DNA of 30,458 bases. Source: a virus. The stretch covers positions 1 through 30,458 of IMG/VR virus record IMGVR_UViG_3300047202_000028, one strand, 5' to 3'. The notes below the pieces were generated by a model. The model saw only the letters and a program-made list of their open reading frames with translations, ran no database searches and was not told where the DNA came from. Below are positions 23,056 through 30,458 of this stretch, one piece after another; the first letter of the stretch is position 1; each line of letters opens with the position of its first letter. A program made the translations under genes and the position numbers.

Positions 23056-24804
23056 TTACATTGTCCCGTTGTTAACCAATATAACACCAGCAGATTTATT
23101 CAAAATCTTTGCAGCCATCGTGATTTTGAAACCTACTGATGCAGCCTGGTTAATTGGGTCAGCAGTTCCAGCAGAGCCGAGTTGTTTGACGAACATCTCA
23201 TAACCCTTCTGTTTATTACCCTGACCAGATATTTCAGTAACTCCGTATGCGTGAGGACCAAATATAATCGTCCCATACACAGTTCCTGAGTTAGTCTGCA
23301 TCGTGTCAGCAGTAATAGCGTAAGAAGGAGCATAAGTTGATTCAACGAACCTGACTCCACCTACCTGCCCGATTTCACCTTTATACATCAATTCAGGTGA
23401 ACTGTATTTCTGCCATCCTTTCCATCCAGAAGCGGTCATAATTGAATACGCCATCTTCGGGTGGATAATACCAACATATAAACCATCATCAAACGGGTCT
23501 ACATTGTTGTTTCTTAACCACATAGCAGCGTGTTGAACCTGCTTCACGGTCAAACCTGAAGTGGTCATACTCGCTACGGTGGAAGAAGTTGCTAACCTGG
23601 CGTTGTTATGAAGTAGGGCAAAACCTTCTTGGTTTGAAGCACCTAAATCAATACTGCCAGAGTAGCATCTCACGTTCTTGCCAGTTGCCAGTAAAGCACT
23701 GGTTAAAGCAGACCTTGCGGCTGCTGTTTTAACGTGGAAACCAATCTGTGAGTGAATATACGTGTCTACTGTCGCAGCAGCTTTTTCACCCATCAATGTT
23801 GCGGCATCTTCAAGTAAGGGGTCAATCGCTGTCATTATCAGTAAATCAGAAACTCTTGCATAAGCACCTCTCTGAATCAAGGTGGCACTTAACGTGGAAG
23901 CCGACAGGATTACCTGTGCGGGAACCGTCAATTCGGTCATATTGGTTGTTACCGCAGATTGGGTAGCGAACCTATACCATTGAACAGTTTTCCCACTTTG
24001 TGCGGGTAGAGGTTTTTTATCGCCGAACTCATAAAATCTGAGTTTCGGTAACATTCTCTCTAAGCCTACTTTTTCATAGTCAGTATTGTTGCTCGTTCTT
24101 AAAGAACGGGATTGAGCATTTCTGTCAATCTCTGGATGTTTCCATCCAGCTCAGACCATATCTTCATTTCCTCAAAAGGAAAGGTCGGCGTATGGTCGTT
24201 GAAGTTACTGTTCTTTATTCCTAATTTGATTTCTTTAAGTTCTTGCAACATATCCAATTCATCCAGTTTGTAAGATTTGTTATTGGTATTGGATTTATTG
24301 CTAATCCTACTTTTAGTGAATTTTAAAACAATTTCAGCTTGTTCTTTTTTTTCACCAACCATAAAAGGTATTAGTAATTCTAAAAACCTTTCTACTCGTT
24401 TATGACCAGCGATTGTAATATCCCAACAACGTCTATTCTCTTTTTGTCTTTTTTTAATCCCAAGATGATAAGCAAGACCTAAAGATTTTAGGATTACTAC
24501 ACAAGCATTTATTATCTTTTCATCACTATTAGTAATTGAAACTCTTGGGGTATGGATTCGGTAAGTATCGGATATATTGTTATTCATCCCTACACTACCT
24601 TCACCCTCAAAAATTCCAGTCAACCAAGAAATATTAAAGAGCAGTCTTACTTGCTGATTGTCCATTGTAATATCCTTTCGGTTTTCGCATAATTAGCACG
24701 ATTGGTTTTAGGAGTTTCCAGCATATAGCCAACTTTTCACCCAATTTTATTTAGGTGATAATCAGCGTGCTTAAACCAGCACCTGATGTTCTTTGTCCAG
24801 CCAT
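23056..24804 (-). CDS. Major capsid protein, N4-gp56-like, split by an intron
   Basis: Join of exon 1 (24804-24753, 52 nt) and exon 2 (24080-23056, 1025 nt) gives 1077 nt, 358 aa plus stop. Spliced, the N-terminus reads MAGQRTSGAGLSTLIIT, then YYEKVGLERMLPKLRFYEFG and DKKPLPAQSGKTVQWYRF, the run known from N4-gp56 family capsid proteins (...YYxKxxLERALPxLxFxxFGxKRPLPxxSGKT...). The rest keeps the family plan (QRGAYARVSDLLIM, GEIGQVGGVRFVEST). Unspliced, only a shortened ORF from ATG 24054 exists, without the conserved N-arm. Exon 1 begins directly after the scaffold stop. As the most abundant virion protein, it depends on efficient splicing. Confidence 0.85.
24081..24752 (-). other. Group I intron (672 nt) in the capsid gene
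   Basis: Hand-drawn core: P1 is exon UCACCU (24758-24753) with GGGUGA (24742-24737), giving the required U-G pair at the splice site. P3 is GUUGGC (24733-24728) with GCCGAC (24189-24184). P4 is UGCUG (24723-24719) with CAGCA (24656-24652). P6a is CUGCUCUU (24644-24637) with AAGAACAG (24215-24208), 7 of 8 paired. P7 is GACCAUA (24197-24191) with UAUGGUC (24160-24154). P8 is a 6-bp hairpin at 24182-24167, P9 a 7-bp stem with GAAA loop at 24149-24132, and a further hairpin lies at 24108-24094. The intron ends in G at 24081. The context GCUGGAAACUCC matches the family's P/P4 region. The 3' site was chosen by capsid frame and homology pattern; P10 is weak. Confidence 0.85.
24099..24665 (-). CDS. 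LAGLIDADG homing endonuclease inside the intron
   Basis: 188 aa with one LAGLIDADG-type motif, WLTGIFEGEGSVGM (14-27), where Glu20 or Glu22 would be the metal ligand. It then has CVVILKSLGLAYHLGIKKRQ and AGHKRVERFLELLIPFM, the usual saddle-strand regions of the LAGLIDADG_1 family. With a single motif it should act as a homodimer, cutting an intronless capsid gene to spread the intron. AAAGGA lies 9 nt before the ATG. The first codons form the 3' strand of P4 and the last 40 or so codons encode P7, P8, P9 and half of the last hairpin, so protein and ribozyme share bases. Confidence 0.88.
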   Translation of the reverse strand: MDNQQVRLLFNISWLTGIFEGEGSVGMNNNISDTYRIHTPRVSITNSDEKIINACVVILKSLGLAYHLGIKKRQKENRRCWDITIAGHKRVERFLELLIPFMVGEKKEQAEIVLKFTKSRISNKSNTNNKSYKLDELDMLQELKEIKLGIKNSNFNDHTPTFPFEEMKIWSELDGNIQRLTEMLNPVL

Positions 24805-24806
24805 AG

Positions 24807-25706
24807 TTAATATCTTTCTATTCTTTCTAATCCAGCACGTTTAGCCAGTTCTTTGGAGTTTAATTGCGTGTCCGTCAAATCAGGTTGAGGTTCTTCTGGT
24901 GTCTTGGTTGGATGTTCCACCTGAGCCGCCTGTTTCTGTTTTTCTATCTCTGCTACTTTTAATTGAATCTCGTTTGCTTGGTCTTTCAAGAGTTGGTCAA
25001 CTTTCGTCCCCTTTATCAGATTGTAGACAGTCTCAACTGCGGCTGGATTCTGTTTTGATTTAGCATCCATCCGAGAGAGATAATTGTCTATCTCATCCTC
25101 TAACTGGTTAAAGTCTGACCGAGACCTTAACTTGCGTTTCTGGGACTCCACCGCCTTATCCGCTTTGATTTCATCAATAGGTGAAAGTCCTTTTTGGACT
25201 AACGCCTCTGCCATCTCGGCTTGAATGATAAGGTTGGCTCTTATCGGACCTACTTGTGCCTCAAGTGCATTGTAACGGTTCTCAAGTATAGTCAGAATGT
25301 CTGACTGAGGGACTTCCTTTTGCGGTGATGTTATCACTGGAGGCGGGACATTTTTCATCCCCGATATGTTACCAGTGGCATCAAAATCCACGTAAGGGTC
25401 TAATACCTCACGATACTTGGAACGCAGTTGTGCCTCTTGGGTCGTCTTTTTCTCCAATTCCTGATAAGCCTTTAACACGTCATCCTGTGTCTTGAACTTA
25501 CCGAGAATCAAAGGAGATTCTTCTTTCCCCGTTTCGGGGGTGATTTCCTTTTTTTCTTCTGTTACTTCGGGTTTTACTTCTTCCTTTACTTCTGGTGTTT
25601 CTGTTGCTTCTTCCTTGGCTTGTGGTTTTGCTTGTCCTTCATTTATAACATCTCTTAATTTCTCTAAAGGGGCATCCTGCAAGTTCTCAAGTTTTATTTC
25701 TTCCAT
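24807..25706 (-). CDS. Capsid scaffolding protein candidate
   Basis: 299 aa. The N-terminal third is very acidic and Glu/Lys/Pro-rich (tandem KEEVKPEVTEEKKEI-type residues at about 35-60). LGKFKTQDDVLKAYQELEKK (68-87) is a segment I know from phage scaffold and head-assembly proteins. The remainder is predicted helical with coiled-coil potential. It lies just upstream of the capsid gene with 2 nt between, the standard scaffold place. A scaffold role is inferred from context and composition. It has no protease motif. Confidence 0.75.
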   Translation of the reverse strand: MEEIKLENLQDAPLEKLRDVINEGQAKPQAKEEATETPEVKEEVKPEVTEEKKEITPETGKEESPLILGKFKTQDDVLKAYQELEKKTTQEAQLRSKYREVLDPYVDFDATGNISGMKNVPPPVITSPQKEVPQSDILTILENRYNALEAQVGPIRANLIIQAEMAEALVQKGLSPIDEIKADKAVESQKRKLRSRSDFNQLEDEIDNYLSRMDAKSKQNPAAVETVYNLIKGTKVDQLLKDQANEIQLKVAEIEKQKQAAQVEHPTKTPEEPQPDLTDTQLNSKELAKRAGLERIERY

Positions 25707-25943
25707 TTACTCCTCCTCTATCACTTCGTCAGTGAGTTTATAGCCTAATCGTTCTTTAATCTCATCTATCGTATCAAGCCCGCCTTGTATCTTGTAATAT
25801 CCGCTATCACGTGTCTGTTTTCTGAGCTTGGAATATTTTTCCTGAAATAACTCATCAAATAGTTTCTGGACTACCTTCCAACCCTCGGTAGTCATAGTCT
25901 GGTGTAATAAACTTGCCTCGGAGATATTCAATACTTTTTTCAC
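25707..25943 (-). CDS. Small protein of unknown function
   Basis: 78 aa. It starts at a GTG (25943) in a GTGA overlap with the transglycosylase stop. It is charged and helical: SEASLLHQTMTTEGWKVVQK, LFDELFQEKYSKLRKQ, then GLDTIDEIKERLGYKL and an acidic end. Genes of this size between portal and scaffold are common in podoviruses, and small helical proteins with 'T..GWK(V/I)(V/L)' are often found there. No function is known to me. Confidence 0.6.
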   Translation of the reverse strand: MKKVLNISEASLLHQTMTTEGWKVVQKLFDELFQEKYSKLRKQTRDSGYYKIQGGLDTIDEIKERLGYKLTDEVIEEE

Positions 25944-26314
25944 TTATTTAGAATCCCCATTATGTTGTGAATATAGTTTACGGTCTCTGTTGGTAGTGGT
26001 TTATTGTTCTTGACATTACCTATCCCGAAATTATAACTTGCTAATATGTTCGGTATAGTAACTGGTAGTTTATAATGGTTTAACATTAAAGGAATCCTGT
26101 CGTATAAATACCAGTTAGTAACCTGCATATTCTTTTGGACATCTTTCATTTCCTCAAGAGTATATTTAGTCTTATTGAATTTATTGAAATCCTCTAACGC
26201 CACTTGGGTAATCTGACCCAACCCAGTCGCCCCAGATTTAGGATTTACCGCATTGGCATTCCAGTTACTCTCTACTTGGATGACGGCATCCAATAATGAC
26301 CCAGGAATATCCAT
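25940..26314 (-). CDS. Lytic transglycosylase (SLT domain)
   Basis: 124 aa, a single goose-lysozyme-like SLT domain. Catalytic Glu15 lies in LLDAVIQVESNWNANAV. GATGLGQIT (28-36) and ILASYNFGIGNV (about 98-109) are the other family motifs. It cuts the glycan backbone of peptidoglycan with formation of a 1,6-anhydro end. Because it lies between the portal and the scaffold and has no signal peptide, it is likely carried in the virion for DNA entry rather than used for lysis. It starts 1 nt after the portal stop. Confidence 0.88.
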   Translation of the reverse strand: MDIPGSLLDAVIQVESNWNANAVNPKSGATGLGQITQVALEDFNKFNKTKYTLEEMKDVQKNMQVTNWYLYDRIPLMLNHYKLPVTIPNILASYNFGIGNVKNNKPLPTETVNYIHNIMGILNK

Positions 26315-26315
26315 A

Positions 26316-28217
26316 TTAACCTCCTGGTATCATACTTCCCGCACCAGACCTTACTTGGTTCATTCCCATACCCTGACCAGTCATCTGGTTTATAACACTT
26401 GAAATATCAATTGGAGATGCCCCACCTCCGCCACCACCTTGGGCTTTTGCTTGCATCATCATTTGTTGCATCTGTTGGGCTTTTTGTATTTCCGCCCTTA
26501 ATATCTTTTCAACATCTTCTCGGTCCTCAAAACCTAACGCCTCATATAACTTCATCCAGAACTTCACGTAAAGTTCCCCTGGGGGAAGTCCTGAAGTTCC
26601 AAGTGCCTCAATGACCCGTGAGATGTTCATAACTTTCATCTGTTGGTCTAAAGCGTAGCGTGAACCTTTTGCCCGAAACTCGTAATCTCCAGCGATAAGT
26701 TCGGGAGTATAGACTTGGGGTTTTCCCTCGGTGTCAAAGATTTTGTATCCTGGGGTCAAGAATTGTAGGTTTAATTCGTAATACTTCTCCCACACGGGTT
26801 CAAGGACCATCTTCTCAACGAAGTTCAAATTCAACTTAATTTTCTCGTGAGCCATACTCTGGAGTAACATAAGCCCAGATGAGGTCCTGTGGACATCTGC
26901 TCCACCAGCTCCTGGTTGGAGGGATTTTACCGCCCCAGTTACTTCCTCTATGCCGTTAGTAAGTACTTGTGCCTCCACCATCGCCCCTGCGGTAACATCT
27001 GGACACACATCCCACTCTTTTGCGTTAATCCCACCTGGTCTTAGACGTAACCTTGCTCCAGGTTTTCTTTCAAACATATTTATAATCTTGGGGTCAATAG
27101 CACCTTCCTCAAACATAAACACTGGCTGTAAGACTTGGTTGATGTTATCAATCCTCTGGTTACGTTTATCATTTAGTTCTTCCTGCATACACTCGGCTAA
27201 CTCTGGAACTCCGATACCATAAAACTCTCCGAGAATAGGAAGCCATACGCCTTTGACATAAAGACTCTCAACATTCCAATAAGGAAATGCCTCATCCCTT
27301 ACAACGATTTCTCGGTTGGCTATCGTTAATAACCAAGGTTCCATCTTGTCGGTCTTTTCGTTATACCAAGTTGTTTCGCACTCTAAGAGTTCAACATAAC
27401 CCGATAAGTCTTTAGCACGTTCTTTTTTTAAAGTTGCCGATGCCTCAAATGAGGGTTCGGTAATCCCTAAACTCTGGAGACGTGAATGAGGAAATTCATC
27501 GGGAGACGGAAAAGATGTTCCCACGACTTTTTCTTTGTTTACGTAATTCTTGCCTTTCCTGAAATCATCTACTGACTTAACTGACCTGAATACCCTCGCC
27601 CCGTCAGTTATATTCACCGCTTTTGCTTCGGGGTAAAAATCAAACAAGTCAACCACCTCAAACACTGGTCCGTCATACTTGACGATTTCTTTAGGGACTT
27701 TCTTGTAACCAGTGAGGACTTTCTCAATAATCTGTTGGGGGTCGCCAGTCTTGACTGCACCCTGGACTTCTTTGGAGACGTTCTCCACAATCTTTTCTAA
27801 AGTAAAACGGGTCTTTGACTTTACCTGCCAACTGACCTTCCCAATGGACGTTCCCCTTACAAGCAACTGGATACAGAACAAAACATATTGGGTAAAGAAG
27901 TCAGACCGATACATCTGGGAACGTATCAGATTAGAAACATTCTTGTTTGAGGGGACTACATCAAAACTGGGGTCAACGGCGAAAGTGTTATTGATTACCC
28001 TCGCTAATAAAGTCATTACCGATTTATAAGTTTCGGGGATGAATAAATTGGACATCCAATCGTATTTCTTAGTCCCTGGGACGGAGAAAAACAAATCATC
28101 CCAGTCAGTGAATTTCTCCCTCATCTTGGAATAGTAATCCCTACTCTCGGTATATTTGTCTATGACAAACCTTACCTTCGGGTCGTTGGGTTCTTTTGGT
28201 TCTTTCTTCTTCGGCAT
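26316..28217 (-). CDS. Portal protein
   Basis: 633 aa. The N-terminal region (VRFVIDKYTESRDYYSKMRE then DDLFFSVPGTKKYDWMSNLF) is the pattern of P22/T7-like portal proteins. The helical centre has GIGVPELAECMQEELNDKRN (about 334-353) and NQVLQPVFMFEEGAID, the long helix region of portals. The C-terminus is Gln/Met/Gly-rich (QQMQQMMMQAKAQGGGGGG), which probably forms a flexible barrel tail. Twelve copies form the DNA channel at one capsid vertex. Its ATG shares a TAATG overlap with the 51-aa gene. Confidence 0.88.
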   Translation of the reverse strand: MPKKKEPKEPNDPKVRFVIDKYTESRDYYSKMREKFTDWDDLFFSVPGTKKYDWMSNLFIPETYKSVMTLLARVINNTFAVDPSFDVVPSNKNVSNLIRSQMYRSDFFTQYVLFCIQLLVRGTSIGKVSWQVKSKTRFTLEKIVENVSKEVQGAVKTGDPQQIIEKVLTGYKKVPKEIVKYDGPVFEVVDLFDFYPEAKAVNITDGARVFRSVKSVDDFRKGKNYVNKEKVVGTSFPSPDEFPHSRLQSLGITEPSFEASATLKKERAKDLSGYVELLECETTWYNEKTDKMEPWLLTIANREIVVRDEAFPYWNVESLYVKGVWLPILGEFYGIGVPELAECMQEELNDKRNQRIDNINQVLQPVFMFEEGAIDPKIINMFERKPGARLRLRPGGINAKEWDVCPDVTAGAMVEAQVLTNGIEEVTGAVKSLQPGAGGADVHRTSSGLMLLQSMAHEKIKLNLNFVEKMVLEPVWEKYYELNLQFLTPGYKIFDTEGKPQVYTPELIAGDYEFRAKGSRYALDQQMKVMNISRVIEALGTSGLPPGELYVKFWMKLYEALGFEDREDVEKILRAEIQKAQQMQQMMMQAKAQGGGGGGASPIDISSVINQMTGQGMGMNQVRSGAGSMIPGG

Positions 28218-28372
28218 TATCGTTTCCTCTTTTTACTTTTTTTGACCCTTTCAGGTAAAGATGAGATATTGGGAGTCTCGTTAGTCCACTTCTTGGCTTC
28301 CTTCATTGAAATCTCACCCTTCTTCGCCATAGCGAAAAACTTTCTCATTTGTGCTTTTGAACGGAACGGCAT
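28217..28372 (-). CDS. Small conserved-looking protein before the portal
   Basis: 51 aa, beginning MPFRSKAQMRKFFAMAKKGE, then ISMKEAKKWTNETPNISSLP and a basic end (ERVKKSKKRKR). The start of type 'MPF.SKAQ.RKFFAM...G.IS...(K/E)W...T...LPERV' is one I recognise from many small phage proteins near terminase and portal genes, often without a known function. It is preceded by AAGGAG and a 5-nt spacer, just inside the end of the HNH gene. It ends in TAATG with the portal. Its basic tail suggests nucleic-acid binding. It fills the whole gap between HNH and portal. Confidence 0.75.
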   Translation of the reverse strand: MPFRSKAQMRKFFAMAKKGEISMKEAKKWTNETPNISSLPERVKKSKKRKR

Positions 28373-28373
28373 A

Positions 28374-28877
28374 TTATCTCCTTGTAAGCATATGACAATT
28401 TATACAAAGCGTTATTCCGTTTTGTATATCAAATCTTAAATCTGGATAATCCTTAAAAGATTTTATGTGATGAACCTCTATCTTAATGTTTTTCTGTCCA
28501 CACCTTTTACAAGTCCATCTATCCCTAATCAGAATAGTTCTCCGCCAATTATCATATGCAGGAGAATTTCTAATTTTGATACATTCTTGACTTATTCCAC
28601 CCTTCCAACGAGGATTCTTACTTCCAGTGATATGGGGGTTCTTTTTACCTTTCCAATAACAATTAGACTTTTGTCCCTTTTTATAAAAGAATGGTTTTAA
28701 TCTTTCTCTTGTTTCTTCTTTCCATTCTTTAGTGTGTTGTTTTCCAAAGAAATGATTTTTCTCCCCAATCTTAGCTAAACTTAATTTAGGGTAATGTTTT
28801 CCTAATCTCGTTAATCTAATCTTTTGGCGAGTTTCTTCTGTTCTTGGAGACCCCACGTGGGGGTGTGGATTACCCAT
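28374..28877 (-). CDS. HNH homing endonuclease with NUMOD3-like repeats
   Basis: 167 aa from ATG 28877, which overlaps the terL stop by 8 nt. A longer reading to 28934 uses GTG and enters terL further. The first half has NUMOD3-type DNA-binding repeats (RKIRLTRLGKHYPKLSLAKI-like segments, then HFFGKQHTKE, KNPRWKGG). The second half is the HNH nuclease: CKRCG, then IEVHHIKSFKDYP with the two His, FDIQNGITLCINCH with the Asn and the second zinc Cys pair. No intron signs are seen around it, so it looks like a free-standing homing gene between terL and the small 51-aa gene. Confidence 0.85.
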   Translation of the reverse strand: MGNPHPHVGSPRTEETRQKIRLTRLGKHYPKLSLAKIGEKNHFFGKQHTKEWKEETRERLKPFFYKKGQKSNCYWKGKKNPHITGSKNPRWKGGISQECIKIRNSPAYDNWRRTILIRDRWTCKRCGQKNIKIEVHHIKSFKDYPDLRFDIQNGITLCINCHMLTRR

Positions 28878-30276
28878 ATTTTGTCCACTTTCTGCTGGAT
28901 TTTTTTTCCTGGATGTAGGCATCACCATATCCACCAGTATAAATTGGGTCTGAAGCCGCTATATACCTAAAGGCATCGCACAAGTGGTCCATTACTTTTT
29001 TAGGATGTTCCTTGACGTTCTTATCGTCCTGATGATATAAATACGTGTCCCACCTATACCTCGTTAATTCTTTAATTGTCGCCATACAGTCATCAAAGAT
29101 ATATAATTTAGGTTTATTGGTTTTATCGTTAATCTTTAGTAATGACTTGACTTTATTGATTCCAAACGATACGTCGTTATTGGCGGGTTTGGTATAAATC
29201 CCGAAACGTGAATACTCGTCCCTTAAAGACTTGAGTTCAGGATGTGCTGGATTTCTATTACACGCAGAGGGGTCAATAAAGGTGCAAGTGATTTCATCCA
29301 GACCTGTCCGAATCTTAATATTCTTGGCATTGTCCTCTACGTTGGTGTCTACCTGATACATCTCATCATAAATATAGTGGTCGTTGTCAGGAGAGACCGC
29401 CCACCAGATGACTGCGGTTGGATTGTTAATCCCAGGGTCTACCCCTCTGAACTTCGTCCAGTCAGTAGGTATGTTGAAACGCTTGACTACGTGTGTTTGG
29501 CGGTCAAACTCCTTGTAAACGAGTCCAGCGAACTCCACGAACTTGCCTTTTAAACGTGCTTCTTTTTCCTCGTCATAAAACGACTTCTCTAATTTAGCTA
29601 ATTCATCCCTATCAATATAAGGATTCTCGTAAGTAGACATTAGGAAACACTCTATGTCTGGGTTTTCTCCAAGAGTCCATGGTTCATAGAGCTCATCATA
29701 AACCCACGACATCCCATGAAGCGGAGTCTCGGTCAGAATTATCGTCCCTTTAGTGTCTACTATCCTCATCCGACACTCCTGCCAGACAGAGTATTCGGGT
29801 TCCTCGTCAAACCAGATAAAATGCTTCTTGGTCCCCTGGAATTTCTCCCAACCAGAGTCTACTGACTTAAAACCTATGGTAGAACCATTAGTCAGTTCAG
29901 CGACCTTATCGGTCTCGTGCCAGTCTTTTAAGTAACGGTCTCCAATCAGTTTCCTGAATAAGGGTTGGGTGATGTCCCTTGAAGCTGGGAAGTCAAGAGA
30001 AACAACCCAAATATCTACTGGAGGTTTAGGGGTCTCCCTTAATGGATGAGTCCCAGTTGCCCACCAGATGACTTCCTGTGCCCCTGCGGTAGTTTTACCA
30101 GAGCGGTTGCCACCGAAAAGCCCTTTTATGCGGGCAGAGGATTTGTGGAAACGCCTGGTAGTGTCATTTATGGGTTTATAAGTCAAGAACGGAGTTCTCT
30201 CAAGTTTATCCAAAAAATATAGTTTAGTCTGTTTGTCTCCTTTTACTAAAGTGTCTATGTATTCGTTAATATCCAT
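28870..30276 (-). CDS. terL: Terminase large subunit
   Basis: 468 aa. The ATPase has Walker A GGNRSGKTT (55-63) and Walker B HFIWFDEEP with Asp157-Glu158 (152-160), then the coupling motif ILTETPLHG (180-188). The RNase H-like nuclease domain has Asp280 in RGVDPGINNPTAV, Asp335 in FIDPSAC and Asp430/Asp434 in VMDHLCDAFRYIA. It packages DNA into the prohead and cuts it, docking at the portal. ATG 30276 is the first possible start because an in-frame TAA lies just upstream. It has no Shine-Dalgarno site, and the CIRCE-like element stands 3 nt before it. The small terminase is not in the window. Confidence 0.93.
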   Translation of the reverse strand: MDINEYIDTLVKGDKQTKLYFLDKLERTPFLTYKPINDTTRRFHKSSARIKGLFGGNRSGKTTAGAQEVIWWATGTHPLRETPKPPVDIWVVSLDFPASRDITQPLFRKLIGDRYLKDWHETDKVAELTNGSTIGFKSVDSGWEKFQGTKKHFIWFDEEPEYSVWQECRMRIVDTKGTIILTETPLHGMSWVYDELYEPWTLGENPDIECFLMSTYENPYIDRDELAKLEKSFYDEEKEARLKGKFVEFAGLVYKEFDRQTHVVKRFNIPTDWTKFRGVDPGINNPTAVIWWAVSPDNDHYIYDEMYQVDTNVEDNAKNIKIRTGLDEITCTFIDPSACNRNPAHPELKSLRDEYSRFGIYTKPANNDVSFGINKVKSLLKINDKTNKPKLYIFDDCMATIKELTRYRWDTYLYHQDDKNVKEHPKKVMDHLCDAFRYIAASDPIYTGGYGDAYIQEKKSSRKWTKYG

Positions 30277-30279
30277 AGT

Positions 30280-30306
30280 TTAGCAGTCTGGCAGAGAGAG
30301 TGCTAA
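30280..30306. promoter_or_regulatory. CIRCE-like HrcA operator in front of terL
   Basis: Plus strand: TTAGCAGTC, 9 nt, GAGTGCTAA. On the terL strand: TTAGCACTC-N9-GACTGCTAA. The CIRCE consensus is TTAGCACTC-N9-GAGTGCTAA, so 17 of 18 arm bases match with exactly the right 9-nt spacer. CIRCE is the binding site of the HrcA repressor that controls groESL and dnaK in many bacteria. It ends 3 nt before the terL ATG. No other copy is seen in the window, and no hrcA gene is present. A convincing -35/-10 pair for terL was not found. Confidence 0.75.
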
Positions 30307-30362
30307 TAGCCTTTATTTGCGATTTAAGGGGCATTTAAGACAAGATAAGTGAGGAAGTGTAG

Positions 30363-30413
30363 TCAGATGTCCTCCTCGGGTGGATAAATCTCTGGTTTAG
30401 GTTCTTTGCTCAT
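30363..30413 (-). CDS. Possible 16-aa peptide upstream of terL
   Basis: Short ORF MSKEPKPEIYPPEEDI, with only a weak ribosome-site-like GGA upstream. The Pro/Glu-rich sequence resembles small phage peptides near terminases, but the length gives little support. The 56 nt between its stop and the CIRCE-like element hold no other recognised feature. Confidence 0.2.
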   Translation of the reverse strand: MSKEPKPEIYPPEEDI

Positions 30414-30458
30414 ATTTTGACATTCCAAAAATCAGTTCTAAGTGAATGTAGATACAGT

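Noticed and set aside
23056-24054. Capsid gene starting at ATG 24054 (332 aa).
   Set aside because: The frame stays open upstream to the intron end and the conserved YYEK..LER arm would be lost. The spliced reading from 24804 fits the family better.
24094-24108. Hairpin CGTTCT-TTA-AGAACG as a terminator after the endonuclease gene.
   Set aside because: No U-tract follows, and it lies inside the intron just before the 3' splice site, where a P9-extension hairpin is expected.
26010-26037. Promoter-like TTGACA, 16 bp, TATAAC on the plus strand.
   Set aside because: It lies inside the transglycosylase gene in antisense with no ORF or gap behind it; coding sequence explains it.
1-30458. tRNA genes, CRISPR arrays, insertion sequences, integrase or attachment sites.
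   Set aside because: None seen on either strand by eye. Faint tRNA-like folds cannot be excluded without a covariance search.

Overview
This window reads as a contiguous piece of a tailed double-stranded DNA phage genome, most likely short-tailed (podovirus-type) and from an uncultured lineage. The DNA is moderately AT-rich by eye. Nearly every gene lies on the minus strand, tightly packed with ATGA, GTGA and TAATG overlaps, so the genome reads from right to left. Virion hallmarks are a large terminase, a portal, a scaffold-like protein, an N4-gp56-like major capsid protein, an adaptor, a large nozzle-like protein and three ejection-type proteins. No tape measure, tail tube or sheath gene is visible. 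The host is a bacterium. Shine-Dalgarno motifs are common, and a near-perfect CIRCE (HrcA) operator sits in front of the terminase gene; the phylum cannot be named from the sequence.

Right to left: (i) 30.4-28.2 kb holds a tiny ORF, the CIRCE-like element, terL, an inserted HNH endonuclease with NUMOD3-like repeats, and a 51-aa conserved-looking small protein. (ii) 28.2-23.0 kb holds the portal, a lytic transglycosylase, a 78-aa protein, the scaffold and the major capsid gene. The capsid gene is split after codon 17 by a 672-nt group I intron whose core (P1, P3, P4, P6, P7, P8, P9) can be drawn by hand. The intron carries a LAGLIDADG endonuclease ORF that overlaps part of the ribozyme core. 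(iii) 23.0-10.75 kb is a 12-kb block of sugar and small-molecule genes placed inside the morphogenesis region. It has seven glycosyltransferases of GT-A and GT-B folds, a radical SAM/SPASM enzyme, a PIG-L deacetylase, a formyltransferase, a NodB-like deacetylase, three SAM methyltransferases, a ParB-like protein and a few unknowns. (iv) 10.75-3.8 kb holds the adaptor, nozzle, a fibre-like protein, a GNAT acetyltransferase and the ejection proteins. (v) 3.8-0 kb holds secreted-looking fibre or beta-helix proteins, a holin-like membrane protein and a partial gene at the edge. The only good plus-strand gene candidate is a 54-aa membrane peptide at 3689-3853, behind a near-consensus sigma70 promoter that would make a leaderless mRNA.

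As a working picture, the right part packages DNA and builds the head, the left part builds the tail and lyses the host, and the central block makes or edits a glycan. The adjacent deacetylase and formyltransferase suggest an N-acetyl to N-formyl exchange on an amino sugar. Whether the target is the virion or the host envelope cannot be decided here. The most unusual points are the CIRCE-like operator at terL, the capsid intron, the glycan block and four phage proteins with Sec-type signal peptides.
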